64,000 bases of DNA, from assembly GCF_900110575.1 (NCBI RefSeq), contig NZ_FOEF01000002.1, forward strand, positions 1 through 64,000, in the 5' to 3' direction. The DNA comes from Amycolatopsis saalfeldensis (GTDB taxonomy: Bacteria > Actinomycetota > Actinomycetes > Mycobacteriales > Pseudonocardiaceae). Positions 21,060 to 29,702 of the stretch are shown here, in pieces (position 1 is the first letter of the stretch; the number at the start of each line of letters is the position of its first letter). Both the position numbers and the translations under genes were made by a program. The notes beneath the pieces were generated by a model, which saw only the letters and a list, made by a program, of their open reading frames with translations, was not told the DNA's origin and made no database searches.

Positions 21060-21755
21060 GTGCACGTCGTGATCGTCGATGACGAGGCCGCGCTGCGGGA
21101 CTCGCTGTCGCGCACGCTGCGCTTCGAGGGCTACACGGTTTCCGTCGCGACGGACGGCGCCAGCGGACTGGAGCTGATCCGCTCGGATCGGCCGGACGGG
21201 GTGATCCTGGACGTCACCATGCCGGTGCTGGGCGGGCTCGACAGCTGCCGGCTCCTGCGGGCGGAGGGCAATCACGTGCCGATCCTGATGCTCACCGCCC
21301 GCACGGCGGTCGGTGACCGTGTGGCCGGGCTCGACGCGGGCGCCGACGACTACCTGGTGAAGCCGTTCGCGCTGCAGGAACTGCTGGCCCGCGTCCGGGC
21401 CCTGCTGCGCCGCACCGAGTACGGCTCGGCGGCCGAGCCGGAGGGGCCGTCCTCGCTGGAGTTCGCCGATCTGACCCTGGATCCGGGCACCCGCGAGGTC
21501 CTGCGCGGGGACCGCCCGGTGCGGCTCACCCGGACCGAGTTCTCGATGCTCGAGACGTTCCTGCGCCATCCGCGGCTGGTGCTGACCCGGGCGGTGATGT
21601 TCGAGCAGGTCTGGGGCTACGACTTCGGCGCCGCGTCCAACGGGCTGGACGTGTACGTGGGCTCGCTGCGCCGCAAGCTCGAAGCGGACGGAGAGCCGCG
21701 GCTGCTGCACACGGTTCGTGGCGTCGGCTACGTGCTGCGCGAGGATCCGTTGTGA
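21060..21755 (+). CDS. OmpR/PhoB-family response regulator (system 1, MprA-like)
   Basis: A 231-residue regulator. The receiver domain has DDE near the start, the phosphoacceptor Asp in VILDVTMP, Thr/Ala in LTARTAV and Lys in LVKPF. The C-terminal winged-helix domain ends [11 protein letters not shown]. The GTG at 21060 follows a purine-rich stretch (GGAGGACACGGAGG). Its stop overlaps the kinase start (GTGA), so the pair is coupled. A likely target site lies 18 bp after the kinase gene, ahead of the DUF998 gene. Confidence 0.95.
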   Translation: MHVVIVDDEAALRDSLSRTLRFEGYTVSVATDGASGLELIRSDRPDGVILDVTMPVLGGLDSCRLLRAEGNHVPILMLTARTAVGDRVAGLDAGADDYLVKPFALQELLARVRALLRRTEYGSAAEPEGPSSLEFADLTLDPGTREVLRGDRPVRLTRTEFSMLETFLRHPRLVLTRAVMFEQVWGYDFGAASNGLDVYVGSLRRKLEADGEPRLLHTVRGVGYVLREDPL

Positions 21756-23137
21756 GACCACGGATCCGGGCCTTGACGCTGCGGGCCCGGCTGACCGTGC
21801 TGGTGGTCTCCGCGGTGGCCGTCGCCGTGGTCGCGGTCTCGCTGACGTCGTGGCTGGTGACGCGCGCGAACCTGTACCGGCAGTTCGACGCGCAGCTGCA
21901 GGCGTACGCGCAGGTGGCGGCCAAGTCCGCGTCGCCGGCCGAAGCGCTGGCCGCGTTGCGATCGACCGACCACGACGGCGGGGACACCGGGCACGGCCTC
22001 GGCCTCACCGTCCAGTTCCTCGACGCCGCGGGCGCGCCCACCGCCGTCGGCGGGGAGGCGCGCGCCATCCCGGTCGGCGCCGAGGCCCACCAGGTCGCCG
22101 CCGGTGCCGCCACGATCGGGTCGGAGGAGGACAAGATCGGCTCGGACCGGTACCGCGTCTGGATCGCCGCCCGGCTGGGCGGCGGCGCGGTGCAGGTCGC
22201 CCGCGACTCCGAGGGGGTCGAGCGCACCCTGGCCGAGCTGGGACTGTGGGAGCTGGCGGTCGGCCTCGGCGTGGTGCTCGCCGCGGCGCTGACCGGGCGC
22301 GCGGTGGCGAGAACGGCGTTGCGGCCGGTGGAAACGCTGACCGCCGCGGCGGGGGAGGTGGCCCGGACCCAGGCCCTGTCGGCGGAGATCACCGTCACGG
22401 GGCGGGGGGAACTCGCGTTGCTGGCCGAATCCTTCAACGAGATGCTGACCGCGCTCGCCACCTCCCGCGACGACCAGCGCCGCCTGGTGGAGGACGCCGG
22501 CCACGAGCTGCGGACGCCGCTGGCCAGCCTGCGCAACAACATCGAGCTGCTGATCCACGCGCAGAGCCGCTCCGGCCTGCCCGCCGACGACCACACCCGG
22601 CTGCTGGCCGACCTCGACGCGCAGTCCACCGAACTGACCGACCTGGTCGGCGAGCTGGTGGAGCTGGCGACGGGGGACCGGTCGCCCGAAACCGTCGAAC
22701 CGGTGGAGCTGGGCGAGGTCGTGCGGGCCGCGGTGGACCGGGCCCGGCCGCGCGCGCCGGGTGTCCGCTTCGAGCTGTCGGCGGCCGAGGCCGTGGTCCG
22801 CGGCCGTCCCGCGGCGCTCGAACGGGCCGTCCTCAACATCCTCGGCAACGCGGCGAAGTGGAGCCCCTCCGGCGGCGTGGTGACCGTGACGCTGGCCGCG
22901 GAGGACGGCGTCGCCCGGCTCGTGGTGGCCGACGAAGGCCCGGGCATCGCCGAAGCCGACCTGCCGCACGTGTTCGAGCGGTTCTACCGGGCGGCGTCCG
23001 CCCGCGCGCTGCCGGGTTCGGGGCTGGGCCTGGCGATCGTCGAGCAGGTGGTGGTCCAGCACGACGGCCGGGTCACCGCCGCGAACGGGGAGCCGGCCGG
23101 TGCCCGGTTCGAGGTGACCCTGCCGCGGGTTTCTTAA
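21752..23137 (+). CDS. Sensor histidine kinase (system 1)
   Basis: A 461-residue membrane kinase. There are two N-terminal membrane segments ([23 protein letters not shown], then around residue 160-185) flanking a ~115-residue extracytoplasmic sensor region. A HAMP linker follows, then the H-box [13 protein letters not shown] with the phosphorylated His, the N-box NILGNAAKW, and G-boxes DEGPGIAE and GSGLGLAIV. It pairs with the regulator just upstream. The signal is unknown. Confidence 0.95.
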   Translation: MRPRIRALTLRARLTVLVVSAVAVAVVAVSLTSWLVTRANLYRQFDAQLQAYAQVAAKSASPAEALAALRSTDHDGGDTGHGLGLTVQFLDAAGAPTAVGGEARAIPVGAEAHQVAAGAATIGSEEDKIGSDRYRVWIAARLGGGAVQVARDSEGVERTLAELGLWELAVGLGVVLAAALTGRAVARTALRPVETLTAAAGEVARTQALSAEITVTGRGELALLAESFNEMLTALATSRDDQRRLVEDAGHELRTPLASLRNNIELLIHAQSRSGLPADDHTRLLADLDAQSTELTDLVGELVELATGDRSPETVEPVELGEVVRAAVDRARPRAPGVRFELSAAEAVVRGRPAALERAVLNILGNAAKWSPSGGVVTVTLAAEDGVARLVVADEGPGIAEADLPHVFERFYRAASARALPGSGLGLAIVEQVVVQHDGRVTAANGEPAGARFEVTLPRVS

Positions 23138-23154
23138 CCAAACCCGGCCGGATC

Positions 23155-23171
23155 TTCATCGAGTTCTCATC
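23155..23171. promoter_or_regulatory. 11-bp-spaced direct repeat, candidate response-regulator site
   Basis: TTCATCGAGTTCTCATC contains TCATC twice, exactly 11 bp apart, the half-site spacing used by OmpR/PhoB-type regulators. It lies between the kinase stop and the DUF998 start. Regulation by system 1 is an inference from position. A small hairpin (CGGGTTT / AAACCCG, 23126-23146) just upstream may end the kinase transcript. Confidence 0.5.
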
Positions 23172-23193
23172 CGCGCGCACAATCGTGGGTGAG

Positions 23194-23823
23194 GTGACCA
23201 CGACCTCGTTGCGGGCGCCGCGCCCCGCGCCGCTCCTGTGGACGGCGATCGGGATGTGGGCCCTCGCGCAGCTGCTGATCGGCGGGCTGGCGGTGGGGCT
23301 CGCGCAGCGGGTCGACCCGTGGCGCGACCCGGTCAGCGACTACGCGCTGCAGCGCTGGGGCCGGGCGCCGTTCCTGCTCGCGGTGGCGCTGCTGCTCGCC
23401 GGCGGGATCGTGCTGGCGGTGGCGGCGCAGCTGGCCGGGCTGCCCCGCAGCCGCGGCGTGATCGTCCTCTTCGGACTGTGGGTGGCGGGCCTGCTCGTCG
23501 TGGTCCTGTTCCGGGAGAACCCGAGCGCCACCGTGGTCACCCTGCACGGCGAGATCCACCGCTTCGGCGGCGCGGTGCTGTTCAGTTGTCTCCCCTTCGC
23601 CGGCCGCGCGCTGGCCCGGGCCCTGGGCACCGATCCGCGATGGTCGGCGCACGCCGGGCGGCTCCGCTGGTACGCGGCGCTGGCGCTGTACACCGCGGCG
23701 GCGTTCGGCCTCGCGCAGTTCGTGTCCGCGCTGCCGGAAGGGCTGCTGGAACGCCTGGCGCTGACGGCCGAGCTGGGCATGCTCGTGACCACCGCCCTGG
23801 TCGTGCGGGCGGCCGCGCGATGA
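23194..23823 (+). CDS. DUF998 family membrane protein
   Basis: A 209-residue protein with about six hydrophobic segments and the DUF998 hallmark VDPWRDPVSDYALQRWG after the first helix; a second family block is LHGEIHRFGGAVLF. Function is not known. In actinobacteria such genes often sit beside two-component systems, as here. The GTG at 23194 was chosen; GTG at 23185 is equally possible and neither has a clear ribosome site. Its stop overlaps the next start (ATGA). Confidence 0.8.
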   Translation: MTTTSLRAPRPAPLLWTAIGMWALAQLLIGGLAVGLAQRVDPWRDPVSDYALQRWGRAPFLLAVALLLAGGIVLAVAAQLAGLPRSRGVIVLFGLWVAGLLVVVLFRENPSATVVTLHGEIHRFGGAVLFSCLPFAGRALARALGTDPRWSAHAGRLRWYAALALYTAAAFGLAQFVSALPEGLLERLALTAELGMLVTTALVVRAAAR

Positions 23824-25838
23824 CCGTCCTCGCGATCGCCTTGGCTTTGCTGGGCGCCTGTTTCTTCGCCGGTTCGGTCTCGCTCCAGCACGACGCCGTC
23901 CGGGCGCAGCGAAACGGCGCGGTCCGCTTGACCCGGCTGGCCCGGTCACGGACTTGGCAGGCGGGCGCGCTGCTCGGCGTCGCGGGCACCGGGCTGCACT
24001 TGACCGCGCTGTCGCTGGCGCCGCTGGCCATCGTGCAACCGCTCGGAGTGCTGAGCCTGGTGCTGACCGTGCTCGCGGGCCGGGCGACGGCGACGCGCCG
24101 GGTCCGGATCGCGGCGCTGGCCGTGTGCATCGGGGTCGGCGGCTTCGTCCTGGTCTCGGCGTCCGGCGGCTCGGCGTCGCCGGACGTGACGACCGGCGCC
24201 GTGGTGCTGGCCGTGCTCGCCGGGCCGGTGGTCGCCGCGGCCGGGCTGAGCTGCCGGGGCCGCGGCCGGTGCGCCGGTCTGGCCGCCGCGGCCGCGGTGC
24301 TGTTCGGGCTCGGCTCGGCCGTGCTCCGCGCGGCCGCCCTCGAACTGTCCACAGTGGTCACCGCCGCCGGGTTCGCCCTGGGCGGCGCGGCACTGCTCGC
24401 GGCCGGCGGCTGGCTGCTCCAGCAGGCCCACGCCGCCGGTCCCACCGCGGTCGTCGTCGGCGCCACGACGGTGCTCGACCCGCTCACCGCCGTGACCGCG
24501 GACCAGCTGCTGTACGGCGAAACACCCCACCTCGTGCCGGCCATGGCCGTCGCCCGCCTCGTCCTGGCGCTGCTCGCCGTGACGGGTGTGCTCGTGCTGG
24601 CCGGTTCGCTCAGCGATCCGCCCGAACTCGACAAGGAACCCCTCATGGCCGACCCGCTTCCCCCTGCCGGACTCCGGATCCTGCTCGGCGCCGACACGTT
24701 CCCGCCCGACATCAACGGGGCGGCGCACTTCACCGCCCGGCTCGCCCACGGCCTGGCCGGCCTCGGCCACGACGTGCACGTCCTGCGGCCCCGCCCGCGC
24801 GCCGACGCCACCGACCACGGCCCGCTCACCGTGCACGACGCGCCCTCGCTGGGCACGCCGTTCCACCCGACGTTCCGGATCGGCCGCCCCGGCGTCGGCC
24901 GGGCTGCCGAGGAACTGCTGGACCGCATCCGCCCGGACGTCGTGCACGTCCAGTCGCATTTCGCGGTCGGGCGCGCGCTGCTGGCCGCCGCCCGTCGCCG
25001 GGGTGTGCCGACGGTCGCGACCAACCACTTCATGCCGGAGAACCTGCTCGGTTACGTCCGCCTGCCGTCGGCGGTCCGTGAGGCGCTGATCCGCTTCGCG
25101 TGGCGTGACCTGGTCCGCGTCTACCGCGGTGCCGACACGATCACCACGCCGACGCCGCGGGCCGCGGACCTGTTGGCGCGCAACGGTATCGGGCGTCCGG
25201 TCACGGTCATCTCCTGCGGTGTGGACCTCGAGCACTACGCCGCGCGGGCCACCCCGTCCGGTGGTGACGCGGCGGTGGTGTTCGTCGGGCGGCTCGACGC
25301 CGAGAAGAACGTCGACGAGCTGGTCCGCGCCGTCGCGCGCGTGCCGCGGATCCGCGCCGAGATCGTCGGTGACGGCTCCTGCCGGGCCGCGCTCACGGAG
25401 CTGGCCGCGGAACTGGGCGTGGCGGACCGGGTTCGGTTCCACGGCTTCGTGCCGGACGCCGAACTGGTCCGGATCTACGGCCGTGGCCAGCTGTTCTGCA
25501 TGCCGGGCACCGCCGAGCTGCAGAGCCTCGCCACGATGGAGGCGATGGCCGCGGGCCTGCCCGTGGTGGCCGCCGACGCGATGGCGCTGCCGCACCTGGT
25601 CCACAACGGACACAACGGTTACCTCTACCCGCCGGGTGACGTCGCCGCCCTGGCCGCCCGGCTCGCCGAACTGGCCGGGAACGAAGACCGCCGCGCGGCG
25701 ATGGGCGCGGCCGGCCGGCAGCTGGTCGCGCGCCACGACCTCACCCGCACCCTCAACCGCTTCGAAACCCTCTACCGTCCGGCGGCGGCGCTTCAGACCG
25801 CGGTGGCCGATTCGGGCCTGGAGCCGGCGCGCCCTTGA
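23820..25838 (+). CDS. Fusion of DMT/EamA-like membrane domain and GT4 glycosyltransferase
   Basis: One uninterrupted frame of 672 residues. Residues 1-~265 are a multi-helix membrane domain like small DMT transporters (FFAGSVSLQHDAVRAQ, LSLAPLAIVQPLGVLSLVLTVL, TTVLDPLTAVTADQLLYGE). Residues ~280-672 form a GT-B glycosyltransferase of the GT4 type (TFPPDINGAAHFTARLAHGL, DVVHVQSHF, VVFVGRLDAEKNVDELV, SLATMEAMAAGLPVVAADA). I see no stop between them. An in-frame ATG at 24645 follows AAGGA at 24633-24637, so the glycosyltransferase could also be made separately. The glycosyltransferase half resembles actinobacterial enzymes of lipid or mannoside synthesis; the acceptor is unknown. Confidence 0.85.
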   Translation: MTVLAIALALLGACFFAGSVSLQHDAVRAQRNGAVRLTRLARSRTWQAGALLGVAGTGLHLTALSLAPLAIVQPLGVLSLVLTVLAGRATATRRVRIAALAVCIGVGGFVLVSASGGSASPDVTTGAVVLAVLAGPVVAAAGLSCRGRGRCAGLAAAAAVLFGLGSAVLRAAALELSTVVTAAGFALGGAALLAAGGWLLQQAHAAGPTAVVVGATTVLDPLTAVTADQLLYGETPHLVPAMAVARLVLALLAVTGVLVLAGSLSDPPELDKEPLMADPLPPAGLRILLGADTFPPDINGAAHFTARLAHGLAGLGHDVHVLRPRPRADATDHGPLTVHDAPSLGTPFHPTFRIGRPGVGRAAEELLDRIRPDVVHVQSHFAVGRALLAAARRRGVPTVATNHFMPENLLGYVRLPSAVREALIRFAWRDLVRVYRGADTITTPTPRAADLLARNGIGRPVTVISCGVDLEHYAARATPSGGDAAVVFVGRLDAEKNVDELVRAVARVPRIRAEIVGDGSCRAALTELAAELGVADRVRFHGFVPDAELVRIYGRGQLFCMPGTAELQSLATMEAMAAGLPVVAADAMALPHLVHNGHNGYLYPPGDVAALAARLAELAGNEDRRAAMGAAGRQLVARHDLTRTLNRFETLYRPAAALQTAVADSGLEPARP

Positions 25839-25875
25839 TTCCCCGGGATTTCCGGCCGCCCCGCTGGCCCGCAGC

Positions 25876-25911
25876 ATCTACAAGTATGTAGATTTACGAC
25901 GTGCCTGTAGA
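25876..25911 (+). promoter_or_regulatory. Tandem BlaI-type operator pair upstream of the MGDG-like glycosyltransferase
   Basis: Two 17-bp sites, ATCTACAAGTATGTAGA (25876-25892) and TACGACGTGCCTGTAGA (25895-25911), start 19 bp apart. Both match the window-wide consensus TACTACANNGGTGTAGA. The first forms the palindrome ATCTAC-N6-GTAGAT. TAGATT at 25889-25894 could be the -10 element, so a bound repressor would block transcription. The second site overlaps the alternative GTG start at 25901. Confidence 0.65.
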
Positions 25912-25930
25912 TACTGCGGAAGGCGAGCGC

Positions 25931-26962
25931 ATGGAGCGTGTGGTGATCGTGTCCGCCCGGGTCGGCGCCGGGCACGACGGTGCGGCCCGGGAGCTGGCGC
26001 GGCGGCTGACGGAGCGGGGGATCCGCGTCAGCCGGGTGGACTTCCTCGACCTGCTGCCGGGGCGGCTCGGGCGGGCGTTGTGCGGGGCCTACCACCGGCA
26101 GCTGGAGATCGCCCCGCGCAGCTGGGACTGGCTGCTCGGGGCGCTCGGCTCGCCGGCGCCCGCGGCGGCCGCCCGGCGCTTCGCGGCGCTGGCCGCCCCC
26201 GGCCTCGCGGAAGCGGCCGGGGACACGCAGCTCGTGCTGTCCACCTACCCGCTCGCCACCCACGCCGCGGCCCGGCTGCGCGCGCGGGGACGGCTCGAAC
26301 CGGCGTTGGTGGCGTACCTGACGGACCCGTCGGTGCACCGGCTCTGCGTGAGCCGGTGGGCCGACTTGACCATCGCGCCCAACGAGATCGCGGCCCAGCA
26401 GGCACGGGCGTTCGGCGCGGTCCGCACGCTGGTCACGCCGCCGCTCGTCGGGCCCGCGTTCCGCCCGGTCACCGGCACCGCCGAGCGGGCGCGGCTGCGG
26501 CTCGCGCACGGCCTCCCGGCGGACCGCCCGCTCGCCCTGGTCGTCTCCGGCTCCTGGGGCGTCGGCGAAGTCGAGCGGACGGTAGCCGACCTCGTCACCG
26601 ACGGCGCGACAGAACCGGTCGTCGTCTGCGGCCGCAACGACGCACTGCGCGCCCGCCTGGAACGAGCCGGGCTCCGGCACGTGTTCGGCTGGGTGGACAC
26701 GATGGCGGACCTGATGCGCGCGTGCGACGTCGTGGTGCAGAACGCGGGCGGCCTCACCACCTCGGAGGCCCTCGCGACCGGGCTGCCGGTGCTCACCTAC
26801 CGCTGCCTGCCGGGCCACGGCCGTGCCAACGCCGCCGTCCTCGACCAAGACGGCACCGTGCCCTGGGTCCGCTCGCCCGACGGACTGGGCGAGGCGGTCC
26901 GCGCGGCCCTCGCGACCGGCCCGGTGACGTCGATGGCGTGGCCGGTGGAGGTGGCGGGGTGA
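25931..26962 (+). CDS. MGDG synthase / MurG-like glycosyltransferase
   Basis: A 343-residue GT-B enzyme. The start VVIVSARVGAGHDGAARELARRL matches the MGDG-synthase N-terminal motif (GxGHxxAA). The C-terminal half carries the nucleotide-sugar site (VVSGSWGVGEVERTV, VFGWVDTMADLMRACDVVVQNAGGLTTSEALATGLPVL). The family transfers sugars to lipid acceptors; the substrate here is unknown. GTG at 25901 would add ten residues, but it lies inside the operator pair, and GGAAGGCGAG precedes the ATG at 25931. Its last ~95 bases are the founder unit of the tandem array that follows. Confidence 0.87.
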   Translation: MERVVIVSARVGAGHDGAARELARRLTERGIRVSRVDFLDLLPGRLGRALCGAYHRQLEIAPRSWDWLLGALGSPAPAAAARRFAALAAPGLAEAAGDTQLVLSTYPLATHAAARLRARGRLEPALVAYLTDPSVHRLCVSRWADLTIAPNEIAAQQARAFGAVRTLVTPPLVGPAFRPVTGTAERARLRLAHGLPADRPLALVVSGSWGVGEVERTVADLVTDGATEPVVVCGRNDALRARLERAGLRHVFGWVDTMADLMRACDVVVQNAGGLTTSEALATGLPVLTYRCLPGHGRANAAVLDQDGTVPWVRSPDGLGEAVRAALATGPVTSMAWPVEVAG

Positions 26963-27693
26963 CGGTGGGTTCGTTCGGTGGGCTTGGCGAGGCGGCCGGC
27001 CCGCTGGCGACTGGCCCGATGACGCCGATGGTGGCCGGCCGAGGACGCCGGGCGGCGGTGGTTGCGGGTTTGCCCGGTGGTCGTCGCCTTCCGCGCGGTG
27101 CTCGCGAGCGGTCCGGTGGTGGAGGTGGCCGGGTGACCCGGGCGGCGGTGTGGGTGCGTTCACCCGGCGGGCTCGGCCACGCGGTCGGCGTGGCACTGAC
27201 GACTGGTCCGGTGGAGGTGGCGGGATGATGCGGGTGATGGTGGGTTCGCCCTGGGGACTTGGCGAGGCGGTCGGCGCGGTGCTCGCGGTTGGTCCGGTGG
27301 CGCCTGGTGGTGTGGCCGGCCGAGGAGGCCGGGCGGCGGTTGTTGCGGGCTCGCCCGGCGGCCAGGTCGCCTTCCGCGCGGTGCTCGCGAGCGGTCCGGT
27401 GGTGCCGCTGGGGGAGGTGGCCGGGTGATGGTGAGTTCGTTCTGCGGACTTGGCGAGGCGGCCGGCGCGGTGCTCGCGGCTGGGCCGGTGGCGCCGGTGG
27501 TGGCCGGTCGAGGAGGCCGGACGGCGGTGGTGGGGGGTTCGCCCGGTGAGCTGGGCGATGCGGTCCGTCCGGTGCTGGCGACTGGTCCGGTGGCGGCCGG
27601 TGGAGGTCGCCGGGTGATGCGGGCGGCAGGGGTGGCAGGTTCGCCCGGTGGGTTGGGCGAGGTGCCCGAGAGCAGCCCGGTAGAGGTGGCCGC
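26963..27693 (+). repeat. Degenerate tandem array of the glycosyltransferase 3' end (~96-bp units)
   Basis: These 731 bp contain about eight diverged copies of the last ~95 bp of the upstream gene. An anchor like TTCGCCCGG recurs near 26971, 27070, 27160, 27246, 27351, 27437, 27539 and 27641; the founder copy is at 26873. Each unit continues with CTTGGCGAGGCGG, GTGCTCGCGACTGGTCCGGTG and often GAGGTGGCCGGGTGA. The stop-bearing end recurs at 27134, 27226, 27426, 27615 and 27695; the last is the start region of the next gene. Short open frames here look like by-products of the repeat, not genes. Confidence 0.85.
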
Positions 27694-28530
27694 GTGATCC
27701 GGGCGGCCGCGCTCGCCGCCGTCGCCGCGCATGCGGGGCCGGCTGCGTTGTTCATCCCGCCGGTGCGGGTGGCGGTGGCGCCGGGGCTGGCTGGGATCGG
27801 GGATGCCGGGCATGTCGCGCTGACGTTCGACGACGGGCCGCACCCGCGGTCCACCCCGCACTTCCTGAGGCTGCTCGACGAGGCCGGGACCCACGCCACG
27901 TTTTTCGTGCTCGGCCGGGAGCTCGCGCGCACCCCGGATCTCGGGCGGGCGATCGTCGGCGGCGGGCATGAGATCGCCGTGCACGGCTGGGATCATCGGT
28001 GTTTCCTGCGCCGCGGTCCGCGAGCCCTGTACGACGACCTCGCGCGCACCGTCGAGCTGACCACCCGGATCACCGGCGTGCGGCCGGCCTGGCTGCGCGC
28101 GCCCTACGGGGTGTTCTCGGCCGGGTCCCTGCTCGCGGCGCGCAAGCTGGGGCTGCGACCGGTGTTGTGGACGGCGTGGGGTCGCGATTGGACCAGCCGG
28201 GCGACACCGGCTTCAGTCACCGCGACTGTCCACAAGGGCCTCAAAGGAGGCGGCACGATCCTGTTGCACGACTCCGACGTCGCCGCCTCCGTCGGGGCCT
28301 GGCGCTCAGCGCTCGGCGCACTCCCGGTGATCCTCGCCGGTTGCCGGGAGCGAGGCCTGGCCGTCGGTCCCCTGCGCGAGCACGGGCCGGCATTCCGCCC
28401 GTTGCGCGGATTCGATCCCGGCGTGCAGGTCGGCCGCGGCCTGGAGGCTGGCGACCGCCGACCAGGCGGAGCAGCCCAGCACGAAGGCCACCGCCAGCGC
28501 GGCGAGCGGGCCCCGGCCCGGCGGGGCTGA
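27694..28530 (+). CDS. Polysaccharide deacetylase (NodB-like, CE4)
   Basis: A 278-residue protein with the NodB fold: VALTFDDGPHP (motif 1), EIAVHGWDHRCF (motif 2), RAPYGVFS (motif 3), LWTAWGRDWT (motif 4) and GGGTILLHDSD (motif 5). It should remove acetyl groups from peptidoglycan or another surface glycan. The N-terminus has a short hydrophobic stretch and may anchor it. The GTG start overlaps the stop-like TGA of the last unit of the preceding array. Its C-terminal ~70 residues (from about 28306) are antisense to the converging M56 gene and look unlike the family, so the ancestral protein probably ended earlier. Confidence 0.87.
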   Translation: MIRAAALAAVAAHAGPAALFIPPVRVAVAPGLAGIGDAGHVALTFDDGPHPRSTPHFLRLLDEAGTHATFFVLGRELARTPDLGRAIVGGGHEIAVHGWDHRCFLRRGPRALYDDLARTVELTTRITGVRPAWLRAPYGVFSAGSLLAARKLGLRPVLWTAWGRDWTSRATPASVTATVHKGLKGGGTILLHDSDVAASVGAWRSALGALPVILAGCRERGLAVGPLREHGPAFRPLRGFDPGVQVGRGLEAGDRRPGGAAQHEGHRQRGERAPARRG

Positions 28531-29310
28531 CGCCTTGTCCAGCAGGGCGTGGACCCGTAACGGCACCGGGCCGCTGGTCGCCGCGAGCGCGTACGCGGCC
28601 TCGGCCCGGCCCGCCAGCGCGGCCTTCGCGACCGCGGTCGCCACCAAGCGACGGTCGCCGACCCGCTCGGCCGCGGCCTCGTCGGCCCAGCGCTCCATCG
28701 CGAACCGCGCCGCTGTCCCGAGTGGACGGACGAACGGGTTCAGCGCGCTCGCGAGGGTGGCGGTCGCCGCGTACACCGGGTGCCGAAGCCTGAGGTGGGC
28801 GCGCTCGTGGGCCAGCAGGGCGACGCGTTCGTCGGGGCCCAGCACGGCGAGCATCCCGCTGGAGAGCGCGATCCGGCCACCGCGCCCGGCGATGGCGAAG
28901 GCGATCGGCTCCGTGCCGGGCAGCACCACCACGCCGCCGTCGAGGGTCTGCCCGTCGAGTTCGGCGTGCACCCGCCGGTACCAGCGCCGGTAACGCAGGG
29001 CCGCGCGGACGACCGCGCCCGCGACGGCGGCCAGCAGCGCGCCACTGGCCACCGCGACGGGGATCGGCACCGCCGTGGCCGCGCTGAACGCGGTGGGGGA
29101 GAACTCGCCGAGCCGCGCGATCACCGGCAGCTGCGAAAGCCCGGCCGCAGCCGCCAGCAGCAGCGCCGCCGTGCTTCCGGCGGCGAGCACCAGCGCGATC
29201 GCGGGGAACAGCGCGCTCGCGAGCCGCGGGGCCAGACGGGGCGCCAGCCACTGCGCGACCGGCCAGGAGGCCAGCGGCAGCAGGAGCGGCACAAGCAGGT
29301 CCAGTCCCAT
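28306..29310 (-). CDS. M56-family (BlaR1/MecR1-like) membrane metalloprotease
   Basis: A 334-residue membrane protein with three hydrophobic segments before the zinc motif HERAH (LLAHERAHLRLRHPVY) and a last segment after it (GPLAALAVAFVLGCSAWSAVA). ERWADEAAAERVG supplies the downstream acidic ligand. M56 proteases in BlaR1/MecR1 systems inactivate a BlaI-type repressor on sensing envelope damage. This one has no penicillin-binding sensor domain. The ATG at 29310 lies four bases after the blaI stop, so the genes are co-transcribed. The 3' end overlaps the converging deacetylase gene by 225 bp. Confidence 0.9.
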   Translation of the reverse strand: MGLDLLVPLLLPLASWPVAQWLAPRLAPRLASALFPAIALVLAAGSTAALLLAAAAGLSQLPVIARLGEFSPTAFSAATAVPIPVAVASGALLAAVAGAVVRAALRYRRWYRRVHAELDGQTLDGGVVVLPGTEPIAFAIAGRGGRIALSSGMLAVLGPDERVALLAHERAHLRLRHPVYAATATLASALNPFVRPLGTAARFAMERWADEAAAERVGDRRLVATAVAKAALAGRAEAAYALAATSGPVPLRVHALLDKASAPPGRGPLAALAVAFVLGCSAWSAVASLQAAADLHAGIESAQRAECRPVLAQGTDGQASLPATGEDHRECAER

Positions 29311-29314
29311 CCCG

Positions 29315-29674
29315 TCAGCCTTCCGCCGGGTCGCGCCGCAGCAGCTCCAGCAGCGCCTGCTCGTCCCTGGCCGGCAGGTTGGACACGAAGCGGGCCAGCA
29401 CACTGTCGCGGTCGTGCTCGCTGTCGAGCACCGCGCGCATCCGCCGGGCGGCCAGCCCGGGCTCGTCGTCCACCGGGCTGTACGTGAACGACCGGCCCTG
29501 CTTCTCCCGGGTGACCACGCCCTTCTCGTGCAGCCGCGAAAGGATCGTCACCACGGTCGTGTAGGCGAGCGGGCCGTCGAGCCGCTTCCGCACCTGTTCG
29601 GCCGACGCGGGTTCGCGGCGCTGCCACAGCACGGCCAGCACCTCGGCCTCCAGCTCACCGGGTCCTCTGCGCAT
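29315..29674 (-). CDS. BlaI/MecI/CopY-family transcriptional repressor
   Basis: A 119-residue winged-helix repressor (GELEAEVLAVLWQRREPASAEQVRKRL, YTTVVTILSRLHEKGVVTREKQGRSFTYSPV). BlaI-type dimers bind TACA/TGTA half-sites and are relieved when the partner M56 protease acts. The gene is first in a two-gene operon with that protease. Upstream sit AGGGG, a TAGATT -10 candidate and one copy of the TACTACANNGGTGTAGA motif, which suggests autoregulation. The same motif occurs before three other units in this window. Confidence 0.95.
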   Translation of the reverse strand: MRRGPGELEAEVLAVLWQRREPASAEQVRKRLDGPLAYTTVVTILSRLHEKGVVTREKQGRSFTYSPVDDEPGLAARRMRAVLDSEHDRDSVLARFVSNLPARDEQALLELLRRDPAEG

Positions 29675-29683
29675 ACCCCTGAA

Positions 29684-29700
29684 TCTACACCGCTGTCATA
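29684..29700 (-). promoter_or_regulatory. BlaI-type operator of the blaI-M56 operon
   Basis: Read on the minus strand the site is TATGACAGCGGTGTAGA, 9 bp before the blaI start codon. It shares AC at positions 5-6 and TGTAGA at 12-17 with the other sites in the window. TAGATT at its 3' edge is a plausible -10 element. Only a single clear copy is present here. Confidence 0.6.
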
Positions 29701-29702
29701 GT

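Noticed and set aside
21718..23137. Long plus-strand frame running through the kinase into the DUF998 gene
   Set aside because: The part over the kinase is out-of-frame Arg/Gly/Pro-rich sequence; only the last ~210 codons are a real protein, so I start that gene at 23194.
26963..27693. CRISPR-like array
   Set aside because: The ~96-bp units are contiguous, diverged and derived from the neighbouring gene; there are no short identical repeats with unique spacers and no cas genes.
27150..27697. Several short plus-strand frames of 90-100 codons between the glycosyltransferase and deacetylase
   Set aside because: They are repeated pieces of the glycosyltransferase C-terminus in the degenerate array, in shifting frames.
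28306..28530. A truncated or frameshifted deacetylase pseudogene
   Set aside because: All five NodB motifs are intact; only the extra tail is unusual.
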